A model generated the notes under the pieces. The model was given only the letters and a program-made list of their open reading frames with translations. It was not told the DNA's origin and did no database searches. 64,000 nt of DNA, from the NCBI RefSeq assembly GCF_000160755.1, contig NZ_GG668576.1:592422-656421 (forward strand), read 5' to 3'. The position numbers were made by a program, and so were the translations under genes. Shown here piece by piece: positions 1 through 8,638 of the stretch; the first letter of the stretch is position 1; each line of letters opens with the position of its first letter. The DNA comes from Proteus mirabilis ATCC 29906. GTDB lineage: Bacteria > Pseudomonadota > Gammaproteobacteria > Enterobacterales > Enterobacteriaceae.

Positions 1-324
1 TAAAGCGATAAGTAAAGATAAAAACAAACTAATGAATAGAAAAACATCTGACTAAAACGAATCAGCCTATTATGTTAGCATAGGCATAACGCTAAATTAA
101 ATCCCTACATTGGCTTCTTTTTAACGTTAACATTTTATTTGGATCGCAAAAGGGAGATCGGCAAGGAAAAATAGCGTTACTGAATCATATTTTTATTAAT
201 AAAAAATGATAACCATTTCATGCTATTATAAATAGATCTTCACGGGCTTATTGTTGCAGTTAGTCTAATAATAGAGAGTCTATATTATAAAAACAAAGAG
301 AATAACTATACAGTAGCTTAATAC
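1..324. other. Gene-free AT-rich stretch
   Basis: I see no open reading frame of gene quality here. The only structured element is a Fur-like sequence at about 202-220, which agrees with the 19-bp Fur consensus at 13 positions by hand count. It has no obvious target inside the window, so any regulated gene would lie to the left of position 1. The minus-strand gene at 325-744 ends next to this stretch. Confidence 0.5.
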
Positions 325-744
325 TTATGGATTAATTCTGTCTATAAATTGAATAGCTTGCTCACAGGCAAAGCTTTGGGCTGGAGATGAGCTATCATTA
401 AGGCTATTTTTAATAGCAAAAATTTGCTCAATTGATGACCGAGGAAGTAACAAACTACCTTCCGCTAGTGCTTTTTCAACACTGTCTAATTTAGACACGA
501 GTTGATTACAACTTTCACTGTTTTCTAATGATTGATAACGTGCCATGACATCATCACGCTTACCTTTGACAAAAGAAAACATATCGTTGATTTGTGTTGA
601 GGAGTTTTCAATAACATTACGGCTATTATTCCAAGCAGCAACGGTATCTTCTTTAAATACAGAAACAACTAAGATTGCAACAAAAATAGCAATCATAATA
701 GTCAATGATATAATTCCTCCTGCAATAATAATTATTTGTTTCAT
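325..744 (-). CDS. Small membrane-anchored protein of unknown function
   Basis: I do not recognise this 139-residue protein. One long hydrophobic segment runs from roughly residue 2 to 28, followed by a mostly hydrophilic, helix-prone domain with two cysteines, so it is probably anchored in the inner membrane by its N-terminus. I place the start at the internal ATG (744) because a G-rich Shine-Dalgarno run precedes it at good spacing; the upstream ATG at 768 has none. It stands alone on its strand, with no evident operon partner. No catalytic motif is visible. The call as a real gene rests on length, codon quality and the clear membrane segment. Confidence 0.6.
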   Translation of the reverse strand: MKQIIIIAGGIISLTIMIAIFVAILVVSVFKEDTVAAWNNSRNVIENSSTQINDMFSFVKGKRDDVMARYQSLENSESCNQLVSKLDSVEKALAEGSLLLPRSSIEQIFAIKNSLNDSSSPAQSFACEQAIQFIDRINP

Positions 745-768
745 GAAAGCCCCCACATCACTAATCAT

Positions 769-1089
769 CTTTGTATCTGTATATAATTAAAGCCATTCAT
801 ATTCAATATTGATTACAATTCTTTTTATTTTTTACATTTTATTACGCAGACAGGTAGCCCTATTGGCATAAGAAATAATTTATTGTTATAATTTAAATAT
901 TGTTAAGTTATTATACTTAAATTCTGATTTTAATTATTATTTGGATATGCGTTAAAAATAAGATTTATCGCAAGTATATCTGGTTTTCATTATAGCCATT
1001 ATAACGATTATTTATTCAAGCATATTGATAATACTTTATAAGATAAAACGTCATTAAAAGTAAAGTATTCTAAACTTTTAGTTGTAACC
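769..1089. other. Intergenic region, nothing recognised before the copper-type promoter
   Basis: This stretch lies between two divergently read genes and is strongly A+T rich. Apart from the MerR-type promoter that starts at 1090, I see no ORF, RNA gene or convincing repeat in it. Confidence 0.5.
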
Positions 1090-1120
1090 TTGACCTTCCC
1101 CTAAGGGGGATCTTTAGAAT
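1090..1120 (+). promoter_or_regulatory. MerR-family (CueR-like) promoter with a 19-bp spacer
   Basis: A TTGACC -35 element (1090-1095) and a TAGAAT -10 element (1115-1120) are separated by 19 bp. That over-long spacer is the hallmark of promoters activated by MerR-family metal sensors. The spacer begins with CTTCCCCT inside an interrupted dyad, and the left half, ACCTTCCCCT, matches the CueR box of E. coli copA as I remember it. The gene downstream is a DUF305/CopM-like protein, so copper control makes sense. The assignment to CueR and not another MerR-family sensor is an inference. Confidence 0.7.
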
Positions 1121-1150
1121 AAAGATAATTCATACAATATAAAGGGAACA

Positions 1151-1540
1151 ATGATGAAAAAAGTTTTACCTATCGCCATCGTTTTAATGGGTTCACTCTC
1201 TTTTGGTGCAATAGCCAATAATTCACATATGAATATGAATATGGGTACTAATGTGGCACAGAGTAACTCTCCTATGAACCAAGAGCTCATGGATTCAATG
1301 AATAAAATGCATGAAAATATGGCAAAAGGAATGAATAGTGCTAATGCAGATGTTGCATTTGCGCAGGGAATGATTGCTCACCATTTGGGAGCAATTGATA
1401 TGGCAAAAATCGAGCTAAAGTATGGTACTGATCCTGAAATGCGCAAATTAGCACAAGCTATTATTGATGCACAAGGCCCTGAAATTGAACAAATGCAAAA
1501 ATGGTTAGAAAAAAATAATACCAATATGCAAAATAACTAA
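1151..1540 (+). CDS. DUF305 (CopM-like) periplasmic metal-binding protein
   Basis: The 129-residue product has an N-terminal signal peptide (basic residues, hydrophobic core, then an Ala-Asn-Asn boundary near residue 22-24). A Met/His-rich linker (HMNMNMG) follows, and then the DUF305 four-helix core with the conserved MIAHHLGAIDM motif around residues 76-86. CopM-type DUF305 proteins bind copper in the periplasm, mainly through Met and His side chains. The promoter just upstream looks CueR-controlled and a hairpin terminator follows, so this is probably a single-gene copper-response unit. Two adjacent ATG codons follow an AAGGGAA ribosome site, and either could be the start. Confidence 0.82.
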   Translation: MMKKVLPIAIVLMGSLSFGAIANNSHMNMNMGTNVAQSNSPMNQELMDSMNKMHENMAKGMNSANADVAFAQGMIAHHLGAIDMAKIELKYGTDPEMRKLAQAIIDAQGPEIEQMQKWLEKNNTNMQNN

Positions 1541-1547
1541 TATTTGA

Positions 1548-1585
1548 AACGCAGACGTTCTATTAAGGAAAGTCTGCGTTTTCTT
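1548..1585 (+). terminator. Rho-independent terminator of the DUF305 gene
   Basis: Arms AACGCAGAC (1548-1556) and GTCTGCGTT (1572-1580) form a stem with a loop of about 15 nt, followed on the plus strand by TTTTCTT. It lies just after the stop codon of the DUF305 gene. Confidence 0.8.
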
Positions 1586-1613
1586 ACATTACCATGTCAT
1601 TGACCTGTAACTA

Positions 1614-2615
1614 TTAGCGAAATAACGGCATTATATCTTCTCTATTTAACGTTATTGCACTATTAAACATCAGTATACCTAAAAATATAAACAATATTCC
1701 TGCTAATAGACGTAGTAACTCCGCCATATACCTAAAAGATAAATTAGTATTTTTTACCGAAAACCGATAAGCAACATTTCGCATATAATAAACTGTTAAT
1801 GCAATTGCAGTAATGGTTAAAGCCGTTCCTATTGCCATTGCAATGACAGCTGCTATTCCCCAAAGATAGATATTTAATGCATATGAAAATAACAATACTA
1901 ACAATGCGCCAGAGCAAGGACGGCTACCAATAGCGAATAGTACCAACAATTGTGCCGACCAATTCCCTTGTAATTCATTGGAAGTCACCACATGTTTATG
2001 ACCACAACATGATGTTTGTGAGATGGTTTGATTGCTTTTATGTTTATAGAGATATCTAGATCGCTTGATGATAGGTGTTGCCTGTTTAATATAAAAAGCA
2101 CGCTTTTTATAGTCTGACAATAAACGACGAATAGACTGGATAAAAATAATAATGCCAGATAATGAAATTAATAAATAGCTACTATTTTCAATGTAATGAC
2201 TCGCTATTTTTAAATGAGAGCTTGATAGGTTTAATATTATTAATATAACAGTGATGATAACTATGGCAACTGTACCTTGTAGCAATGAAGCAAGGACACT
2301 TAACCACGCACTTTGTTTTAATTTAGTCGGGTGAGTAGCAATATAAGTACTAATAATGACTTTTCCATGCCCAGGGCCAACAGCATGCAGTAACCCATAC
2401 AAAAAACTAACACCTATTAATATAAAGCCTACTTGCCAATTATTTTCGCTAATATCTTGCATTAATTCTGCAAGATAGCTATTGATAACTTTTTGCCATT
2501 GAACATTAAAATAAGTTAGTTCAGACCAATAATAAGCAATCAATAACAAACAACTGGCTATCACTGTGAGTAAGCTAATTAGTAATCCCCTTTCCTTCGT
2601 TATATTTATTGGCAT
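1614..2615 (-). CDS. zevB: NicO/RcnA-family metal transporter, ZevB-like
   Basis: This is a 333-residue polytopic membrane protein of the NicO family, with about six or seven hydrophobic segments. It carries the family motif HAVGPGHGKV near residue 80 and a short Cys/His-containing cytoplasmic loop (CCGHKH) near residue 203, likely metal-binding. It overlaps the preceding DUF1007 gene by 10 bp, so the two are co-translated. The pairing of a DUF1007 periplasmic protein with a NicO-family membrane protein is that of ZevA-ZevB, the zinc uptake system described in Haemophilus influenzae. A perfect Zur box upstream supports zinc over nickel or cobalt. The substrate is still inferred. Confidence 0.78.
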   Translation of the reverse strand: MPINITKERGLLISLLTVIASCLLLIAYYWSELTYFNVQWQKVINSYLAELMQDISENNWQVGFILIGVSFLYGLLHAVGPGHGKVIISTYIATHPTKLKQSAWLSVLASLLQGTVAIVIITVILIILNLSSSHLKIASHYIENSSYLLISLSGIIIFIQSIRRLLSDYKKRAFYIKQATPIIKRSRYLYKHKSNQTISQTSCCGHKHVVTSNELQGNWSAQLLVLFAIGSRPCSGALLVLLFSYALNIYLWGIAAVIAMAIGTALTITAIALTVYYMRNVAYRFSVKNTNLSFRYMAELLRLLAGILFIFLGILMFNSAITLNREDIMPLFR

Positions 2616-3271
2616 AATACTTGTACTCGTTGTGTAAAAGAGAGCCCTAAATTTAAATCACTATCAGTAGAGCCATTGATATCTAATGATTGTGCATATT
2701 CTTTTAAACTTTCATCAGCAAAAGGTTCAATCAGTTTGTGTTTACAATCAGCGATCATTTCTAAAGGCAATATGATCTGTGTATTGTCACGATAGGTCAT
2801 GCTGACATAAAAAGTGGGATCATAAGTTAAAAGTTCAAAATGATGTTTAGCGAATGGCAATGGGGTGATAAATAGCACATCAAAGCTAAACTTCACCTGT
2901 AACTTCTCTTTTATAAGAGTGTAATGGCTTGGTATACGACGAAACTTTTGTTTTTTCCCATCCATATAAAACTCGGAAAAATAGTTCTGAGATAATATAT
3001 TGCTCATTAATCTCGCCGCCTGTTTTTTCCAAATATCACTTTCTGGTTGCGCATTATATATATCGTACAGAATATCCATTGAGGTTATCGGATCCATAAC
3101 CCAAGAAAAAGTTAATCCAATTAACTTATCATCTTGTGTATTAAAAGTTGTTTGCATATCAATAAAGCTATGAGGATGTGCTAAAACTTTTGGTGTAGTC
3201 ATCAATAAAAAGAAAGACATCAATATCGGAACTGCTCGCCAAGAGAAATTTTTAAAATTAGCTATCCACAT
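2606..3271 (-). CDS. zevA: DUF1007 periplasmic protein, ZevA-like
   Basis: The product is a DUF1007 protein with an N-terminal signal/anchor segment ending near VLAHPHSFIDM; the His-rich start of the mature protein is typical of the family. It is the first gene of a two-gene operon with the NicO-type transporter. I start it at the ATG at 3271 because the longer reading frame from 3313 would run through the Zur box and the -10 element at 3295-3309, which must lie upstream of the transcript. From 3271 it has 221 residues. The presumed role is periplasmic delivery of zinc to ZevB or help in its transport. Confidence 0.78.
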   Translation of the reverse strand: MWIANFKNFSWRAVPILMSFFLLMTTPKVLAHPHSFIDMQTTFNTQDDKLIGLTFSWVMDPITSMDILYDIYNAQPESDIWKKQAARLMSNILSQNYFSEFYMDGKKQKFRRIPSHYTLIKEKLQVKFSFDVLFITPLPFAKHHFELLTYDPTFYVSMTYRDNTQIILPLEMIADCKHKLIEPFADESLKEYAQSLDINGSTDSDLNLGLSFTQRVQVLCQ

Positions 3272-3294
3272 AAACAAAACCACCCATGATATTT

Positions 3295-3324
3295 TGTTAT
3301 AATATAACATCACGGATTTGTAAA
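3295..3324 (-). promoter_or_regulatory. Zur-controlled promoter of the zevAB-like operon
   Basis: The 15-bp sequence TGTTATAATATAACA (3295-3309) is a perfect palindrome around a central base and matches the core of the bacterial Zur box. On the minus strand a TTTACA -35 (3319-3324) and TATAAC -10 (3296-3301) are 17 bp apart, so the Zur box covers the -10 element, the expected position for repression when zinc is plentiful. Confidence 0.8.
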
Positions 3325-3338
3325 ATGATAGTCATTTT
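3320..3338. promoter_or_regulatory. Possible Fur box upstream of the Zur box
   Basis: An inverted repeat AAAATGA-N3-TCATTTT (3322-3338) overlaps the -35 of the zevAB promoter. By hand alignment it agrees with 14 of 19 positions of the Fur consensus. Together with the adjacent Zur box this suggests dual iron/zinc control, but a Fur match of this quality can arise in A+T-rich DNA. Confidence 0.4.
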
Positions 3339-3401
3339 ATGAAATTATTCTAGGTGTGTTATAACTTGGTTTAGTGAAAGCGAGGTGTTTAGAAAGCAAA
3401 A

Positions 3402-3421
3402 AGCCACCCTATTGGGTGGCT
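3402..3421 (-). terminator. Terminator of the tRNA cluster
   Basis: An 8-bp stem, AGCCACCC with GGGTGGCT around a TATT loop, is followed on the minus strand by a T-rich run. It lies downstream of the last tRNA-Leu in the direction of tRNA transcription. Confidence 0.75.
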
Positions 3422-3461
3422 TAGTATTTTTAACTTACTAAAGTAGTAGTAAAGTTTTATA

Positions 3462-3548
3462 TGGTGCCCAGGGCGGGACTTGAACCCGCACAGCCTAGAG
3501 GCCGAGGGATTTTAAATCCCTTGTGTCTACCGATTTCACCACCTGGGC
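3462..3548 (-). tRNA. leuZ: tRNA-Leu(UAA), copy 3 in transcription order
   Basis: This is an 87-nt class II tRNA with encoded CCA, a long variable arm and anticodon TAA in a ggatTTAAAAtcc anticodon arm. It is identical to the other two copies except for one base in the variable arm (TCTAGG where the others have TTTAGG). A separate hairpin terminator at 3711-3732 lies between it and the preceding copy, so it may depend on read-through or its own promoter. Confidence 0.95.
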
Positions 3549-3710
3549 TAAATTGTATTTATTTATTTTTGGTACTTATTTATTAGTTAAGTACATAATA
3601 AATAAACTTAAATCATTTTTTGTTTTAACTTTATGTAGCTAATAACAATATTTATTACGCTAAAACTACTTTTCCTATACCAACCACCAGCGTTGTGGTT
3701 AGAAGAAAAA

Positions 3711-3732
3711 ACGGACCTAAATTAAGGTCCGT
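3711..3732 (-). terminator. Hairpin terminator between tRNA-Leu copies
   Basis: The arms ACGGACCT and AGGTCCGT flank a 6-nt loop and are followed on the minus strand by TTTTTTCTT. It sits between the second and third tRNA-Leu copies, so transcription of the cluster may partly stop here. Confidence 0.7.
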
Positions 3733-3740
3733 ATTTTATA

Positions 3741-3827
3741 TGGTGCCCAGGGCGGGACTTGAACCCGCACAGCCTAAAGGCCGAGGGATTTTAAATCCCT
3801 TGTGTCTACCGATTTCACCACCTGGGC
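3741..3827 (-). tRNA. leuZ: tRNA-Leu(UAA), copy 2
   Basis: An 87-nt class II leucine tRNA with anticodon TAA and encoded CCA. The sequence is identical to the copy at 3941-4027, which points to recent duplication or gene conversion within the cluster. Confidence 0.95.
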
Positions 3828-3940
3828 TAAATTCTGTGGTGCGCCCGTAAAATTATAACTAATTTTTACTGGTAAGGACGACTAACTACTTCCCAATGCC
3901 ATTATTTATGGTCTTTTTACACCACTCTCTCAATTAGGAG

Positions 3941-4027
3941 TGGTGCCCAGGGCGGGACTTGAACCCGCACAGCCTAAAGGCCGAGGGATTTTAAATCCCT
4001 TGTGTCTACCGATTTCACCACCTGGGC
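3941..4027 (-). tRNA. leuZ: tRNA-Leu(UAA), copy 1
   Basis: An 87-nt leucine tRNA with anticodon TAA and encoded CCA, only 5 bp from tRNA-Cys. This is the position of leuZ in the E. coli glyW-cysT-leuZ operon, so it is the likely ancestral copy of the three. Confidence 0.96.
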
Positions 4028-4032
4028 ATTTA

Positions 4033-4106
4033 TGGAGGCGCGTCCCGGAATCGAACCGAGGTACACGGATTTGCAATCCGCTGCATGACCACTCTGCCAA
4101 CGCGCC
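4033..4106 (-). tRNA. cysT: tRNA-Cys(GCA)
   Basis: A 74-nt tRNA with anticodon GCA, GGCGCGT acceptor arm and encoded CCA, in the same order after tRNA-Gly as in E. coli. Confidence 0.96.
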
Positions 4107-4131
4107 TCAACTGCTCAATCTCTTAAGAGAT

Positions 4132-4207
<76 letters not shown>

Positions 4208-4348
4208 TTTACCGAACTTGCTGATTTACTTATTTATTTCTGTAAACCGTTGTGCCTTTCGATGCGTTGCATTCTACTGATTTCCTGAATCTAGTCAACA
4301 CTATATTTGCATCTTTTTGACTGTTCGGTGAATTTTCAGTCATTTCGA

Positions 4349-4897
4349 TCAAGCTTCACGCAAATCTGACCATGCAGCACTCAAATATTGGAACATAGAC
4401 CAGAATGTTAATACCGTCGCAATGTATAACAATACAAATCCGAACCACTCAGCTTCAATAGTCGGACGCCATAATAGCACAACAAGTGCACCCATTTGTG
4501 CGGTAGTCTTCACTTTTCCAATCCAAGAAACTGCCACACTATTACGTTTACCTAATTCAGCCATCCACTCTCTTAGTGATGAGATGATAATTTCACGTGC
4601 GATCATGGTCGCTGCCGGTAAAGTGATCCACCATACATGATAGTGTTCAGTAATTAATACTAATGCTGTAGCAACCATTACCTTATCCGCAACAGGATCA
4701 AGGAAAGCCCCAAAGCGAGTGGTTTGCTTCCAACGGCGGGCTAAAAAACCGTCAAACCAGTCAGTGGCGGCAGCTACCATAAAAATAATGGCACAAATAA
4801 GGGGAGCATCTTTAAATGGTAAATAAAACACCAAAACAAAGAATGGAATTAAAGCGACACGAAATAAAGTTAGCCAAGTTGGAATATTTAGTTGCAT
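4349..4897 (-). CDS. pgsA: CDP-diacylglycerol-glycerol-3-phosphate 3-phosphatidyltransferase
   Basis: This inner-membrane enzyme makes phosphatidylglycerolphosphate from CDP-diacylglycerol and glycerol-3-phosphate, the committed step to phosphatidylglycerol and cardiolipin. The 182-residue length equals that of E. coli PgsA. The CDP-alcohol phosphotransferase signature is complete: DG-x2-AR, then a Gly and two Asp residues in [11 protein letters not shown]...[11 protein letters not shown], around residues 43-70. Four to five hydrophobic helices are visible. It follows uvrC on the same strand with a gap of about 55 bp and precedes the tRNA cluster, a conserved enterobacterial order. Confidence 0.97.
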   Translation of the reverse strand: MQLNIPTWLTLFRVALIPFFVLVFYLPFKDAPLICAIIFMVAAATDWFDGFLARRWKQTTRFGAFLDPVADKVMVATALVLITEHYHVWWITLPAATMIAREIIISSLREWMAELGKRNSVAVSWIGKVKTTAQMGALVVLLWRPTIEAEWFGFVLLYIATVLTFWSMFQYLSAAWSDLREA

Positions 4898-4952
4898 AGC
4901 GTTCTACACGACCTAGAAAAGTGAGAGTTATTAATATGGTGCATCAATACAC

Positions 4953-6785
4953 TTAGTGTTTCAACGCATTAAAAATTTTTTCTGCTAACGCGGTCGAAAT
5001 TGTGGGAACTTTCGCAATTTCTTCAACGCTTGCATCACGTAAAGCTTGTAAACCACCCATATACTTCAATAGCATTTGACGTCGTTTTGGTCCCACCCCC
5101 TCAATCGATTCTAGAGAGCTGGTGTTTTTAACCTTAGCACGACGCTGACGATGCCCCGTTATTGCGTGACGATGCGACTCATCACGAATATGTTGGATCA
5201 AATGTAACGCGGGTGAATCAGAAGGAAGTGCCACACCTTCGCCTTCTGGTTTAAAAAATAGTGTCTCTAACCCCGCTTTACGATCACTCCCCTTCGCGAC
5301 ACCAATTAATTTAGGGTGTGATTTATCCCAATCGACATCAAGTGATTGAAATACGTCAATGGCTTGTGCTAATTGCCCTTTACCACCATCGATAAAAATA
5401 ATATCAGGTATTTTACTCTCTTCTAATGACTTGCCATAACGACGAGTCAAAACTTGATTCATCGCGGCATAATCATCCCCCGGAGTGATCCCACTAATAT
5501 TATAGCGCCTGTATTCCGATTTTAATGGGCCATTCATGTCAAATACGACACATGAAGCCACAGTTTGCTCTCCCATAGTGTGACTAATATCAAAACATTC
5601 CATTCGTTTTATCTCTTTCATCTCTAAAAGTGACATTAACGAGTTATAACGTTGAGAAATGGTTGATTGTTCAACTTGCTTAGTGGCTAATGCCGTAGCT
5701 GCATTAGTTCGTGCTAGTTTTAAATAGCGTGCTCTATCACCACGGGGTTTAGTTTGGATATGGATCTTACGTCCTGCTATCGAAGAAATTGACTCCGCTA
5801 AAATCGTTTTATCTTCAAGATTAAAATCGAGCAAAATTTCTGTGGGTAAAGTGCGGATCGCACTGCCTTGTAAATAAAATTGTCCAATAAAGGTTTGTAC
5901 CACTTCGTCTAATGATGTATTTGCCGGTACTTTAGGAAAATAACTACGACTACCAAGCACTTTACCTTGACGGAAAAAGAGCACATACACACAAGCAATA
6001 GCACCATTAAATGCCACGCTAATCACATCGAGATCATCGCCAATATTAGCCACAAACTGTTTTTCAGTAACTTGTCTTACCGCGTGAATTTGGTCACGAA
6101 TACGCGCAGCCTCTTCAAAGCGTAACGCTTGGCTTGCCTCTTCCATTCGTTTAATTAAGCCTTCAATCACTTGGCTGTCATCGCCGGATAAAAAAAGACG
6201 CACATAATTGACTTGCTGTGCATACTCTTCATCAGAGACATAACCTTTTACACAAGGGGCGAGACAACGGCCTATTTGATATTGCAAACAAGGGCGTGAG
6301 CGATTGCGGTAAACACTATCTTCACATTGACGAATAGGAAATAATTTTTGCATCAAAGCTAATGTTTCTCTCACCGCCAAAGAGTTAGGGAAAGGGCCAA
6401 AGTATTCCCCTTTAGCATGTTTAGCACCACGATAACTCGCCAATCTTGGGTGTTTGTCTGCACTTAAATAAATATACGGATAGGACTTATCATCTCGTAG
6501 TAACACATTATAGCGAGGCTGATAACGCTGAATATAGCTATGCTCTAAAAGTAGCGCTTCTGTCTCCGTATGTGTCACGGTAACATCAATATTGGCAATA
6601 CATTTTACTAATGCTTCTGTTTTACGACTATTCACCTGAGCACGAAAGTAGCTTGATAATCGTTTTTTCAGATCTTTTGCTTTTCCAACATAAATAACGG
6701 TGCCTGAGGCGTCATACATTCGATACACACCCGGTTGACTCGTTACTCGACTTAGAAATGCTTTAGCATCAAATATGTTTTCCAC
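4953..6785 (-). CDS. uvrC: Excinuclease ABC subunit C
   Basis: UvrC makes the two incisions of nucleotide excision repair in the UvrB-DNA complex. Its 610 residues match the E. coli length. Domains in order are the GIY-YIG 3' nuclease (GVYRMY and [14 protein letters not shown], residues about 19-50), the Cys-rich region ([21 protein letters not shown]), the UVR UvrB-binding helix (about 203-238), the RNase H-like 5' nuclease ([20 protein letters not shown], about 397-416), and tandem helix-hairpin-helix motifs at the C-terminus. The start overlaps the end of the uvrY-like gene by 17 bp, so translation is likely coupled. Confidence 0.98.
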   Translation of the reverse strand: MENIFDAKAFLSRVTSQPGVYRMYDASGTVIYVGKAKDLKKRLSSYFRAQVNSRKTEALVKCIANIDVTVTHTETEALLLEHSYIQRYQPRYNVLLRDDKSYPYIYLSADKHPRLASYRGAKHAKGEYFGPFPNSLAVRETLALMQKLFPIRQCEDSVYRNRSRPCLQYQIGRCLAPCVKGYVSDEEYAQQVNYVRLFLSGDDSQVIEGLIKRMEEASQALRFEEAARIRDQIHAVRQVTEKQFVANIGDDLDVISVAFNGAIACVYVLFFRQGKVLGSRSYFPKVPANTSLDEVVQTFIGQFYLQGSAIRTLPTEILLDFNLEDKTILAESISSIAGRKIHIQTKPRGDRARYLKLARTNAATALATKQVEQSTISQRYNSLMSLLEMKEIKRMECFDISHTMGEQTVASCVVFDMNGPLKSEYRRYNISGITPGDDYAAMNQVLTRRYGKSLEESKIPDIIFIDGGKGQLAQAIDVFQSLDVDWDKSHPKLIGVAKGSDRKAGLETLFFKPEGEGVALPSDSPALHLIQHIRDESHRHAITGHRQRRAKVKNTSSLESIEGVGPKRRQMLLKYMGGLQALRDASVEEIAKVPTISTALAEKIFNALKH

Positions 6786-7437
6786 TTTGTAAGTAACTCT
6801 CTATCTCGATTAACCCATAACGAACTGCTATATGAGTTAATTCTACATCACCTGAGATTTTAAGTTTACTAAACATTCGATAACGATAGCTATTTACTGT
6901 TTTAGTGCTGATATTCAGCTCTTGTGCAATTTGTGCTATTTTTTTCCCTCTTATAATCATCGACATTATCTGTAACTCTCTTTCAGAAAGATGATGTAGC
7001 GGATTTAAGTCTGCTTGTACTTTAGTTAGTGCAATATCCATAGCAATTTCTGGACTAATATAACGTTGACCAATACAGACTTGTCGAATGGCCTGAAGCA
7101 CATTCGCAGCAGAGGAATCTATAACGATAAACCCTTCAATACCTAACTGTAGCAATGTGACGGAAAGTATTGAGTCTATTTTAGGCGAAATAACCACTAT
7201 TTTTATAATGGGAGAAAAACGTTTAATTCTTTTTATTACATCTATTAAAGAGACAGTAGGTAAAGAATAAAAAATAATAAGATTGACAGAATATTGTCTG
7301 CAATAACGAAAAGCTTCACTTTCATCATTCATAATCTTACGAATGTTAATTTTTTTAATCTGGCAAAGTAATTTTTCTATACCTAAACTAAATATTTCAA
7401 CTTGACTGATTACTAGAGTATTTATCAACGATATCAA
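6769..7437 (-). CDS. uvrY: UvrY-type LuxR-family regulator with a degenerate receiver domain
   Basis: Position directly upstream of uvrC and the C-terminal LuxR-type HTH ([20 protein letters not shown], then [16 protein letters not shown], residues about 150-195) identify this as the uvrY orthologue, the partner of BarA that activates CsrB/C small RNAs in gamma-proteobacteria. The N-terminal receiver fold is still recognisable by length (222 residues in all), but its active site is gone. Aligned to my memory of E. coli UvrY, the acidic pair Asp8-Asp9 reads Ser-Gln, the phospho-accepting Asp54 reads Tyr57, and the conserved Lys reads Ile. The DNA-binding half is well kept. It probably acts without phosphorylation. 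Confidence 0.85.
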   Translation of the reverse strand: MISLINTLVISQVEIFSLGIEKLLCQIKKINIRKIMNDESEAFRYCRQYSVNLIIFYSLPTVSLIDVIKRIKRFSPIIKIVVISPKIDSILSVTLLQLGIEGFIVIDSSAANVLQAIRQVCIGQRYISPEIAMDIALTKVQADLNPLHHLSERELQIMSMIIRGKKIAQIAQELNISTKTVNSYRYRMFSKLKISGDVELTHIAVRYGLIEIESYLQSGKHI

Positions 7438-7716
7438 TCCTTAAAAATATTTAATAAAATTAAAAATAAATCAAGGCAATAAAATTTATAATGACAAATG
7501 CTATTATAATATCGTTAGAATTTCCATATTTTTATTTTTTATTCACGCAACAATGATATTATAAATAAATTATTATTCTTACCGCATTAATTAATAATGT
7601 ATTAAAATCATACACACATTTATAAAGAATATAAAATAAAGCTAATAACATATAATAATAATTAATTATAGGAATAAAGTACTTCCTATATAAAATATAA
7701 GAAGCACTTTAGTACT

Positions 7717-8322
7717 TTAAAAATGATCAAATGTCACCGCTTTATCAAAAGATAATTTACCTAATCGTGGAAAAGGTTTTCCTTTACCTTTACCAATGGC
7801 AATCATTAAACAGATAGCATAGTGATCAGGCAAGTTAATTGTTTTTGCTACCTCGGCAAAATCAAACCCATCCATAGGACAAGAATCAAAACCGCGCTCT
7901 TGTGCTAATAACATCAGTGTTTGAGCAAACAAACCCGCACTACGCATAATCTCATCCCGTTGTACTTGTGGTTTATTACGATAATAACTATCAACAGCAC
8001 TGCACATAATATCTCTGACTTCAGGGTTAGCATCTTGCCAAATTGTTTTAACTTCACTCTCCCAAACATTGAGATCTGCACATAAAACAATCAGCATAGC
8101 AGAGTCTGTTATTTGAGGCTGATCCCAACCCACTTTTCTTAATGCTTGACGTTGCTTAACATCATCAACAACCAAAAGACGCCAATGCTGCAGATTAAAT
8201 GCACTTGGCGTATATTGTAACGCATCTTCAAGTAAGGCTTTTTTCTCTTCTTGTGGTATTTTGAAATCAGCATCAAACTGTTTTGTTGCACGACGGTTTT
8301 TTACTGCATCAATTACATTCAT
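7717..8322 (-). CDS. Nitroreductase-family NAD(P)H-dependent flavoprotein
   Basis: The 201-residue protein has the nitroreductase fold: the N-terminal FMN-phosphate motif (NRRATKQFD, residues about 9-17), the PSAFNLQHWRLLVV segment near residues 38-51, and a C-terminal GKGKGKPFPRLGKL motif. Such enzymes reduce nitroaromatics, quinones or other electrophiles with FMN and NAD(P)H. It is shorter than NfsB (217 residues) and closer to the YdjA/YodC-like short forms. It is a single gene with no operon partner, so the natural substrate cannot be inferred. Confidence 0.85.
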   Translation of the reverse strand: MNVIDAVKNRRATKQFDADFKIPQEEKKALLEDALQYTPSAFNLQHWRLLVVDDVKQRQALRKVGWDQPQITDSAMLIVLCADLNVWESEVKTIWQDANPEVRDIMCSAVDSYYRNKPQVQRDEIMRSAGLFAQTLMLLAQERGFDSCPMDGFDFAEVAKTINLPDHYAICLMIAIGKGKGKPFPRLGKLSFDKAVTFDHF

Positions 8323-8638
8323 TATTTTCCATCCATTTGCTAATCATTGACATTTATTTATCTATTATAGAAGAAATGCGTTCAGTATGCAGACTGTGCT
8401 ATTATTTCTAATTATCTTTGTTAATTAATCAGTTATAACGAAAAAACTACTTATTAATAACAAAATATCGTTATAATAGTATTATCAAATATACGATAAA
8501 CCTTTATTTTTCCTATTTGTTTTTAAGCGTAAAAGAAGGCGAAAACAATTGATTTAAGCCTAACACTTAAATTTGAAAAAAGGGTATCATCAAAGGCTAC
8601 TATTCAATATAACAGACCTTGCAAAGTATATTAACCCT
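8323..8638. other. Divergent intergenic region
   Basis: This 316-bp A+T-rich region separates the nitroreductase gene from the plus-strand fructose-bisphosphatase gene and must hold both promoters. I see no ORF, RNA gene or clear operator in it. Confidence 0.5.

Noticed and set aside
202..220. Fur-like sequence at the left edge
   Set aside because: It matches the consensus only in part (13 of 19) and has no gene downstream in the right orientation within the window, so I did not list it as a site of its own.
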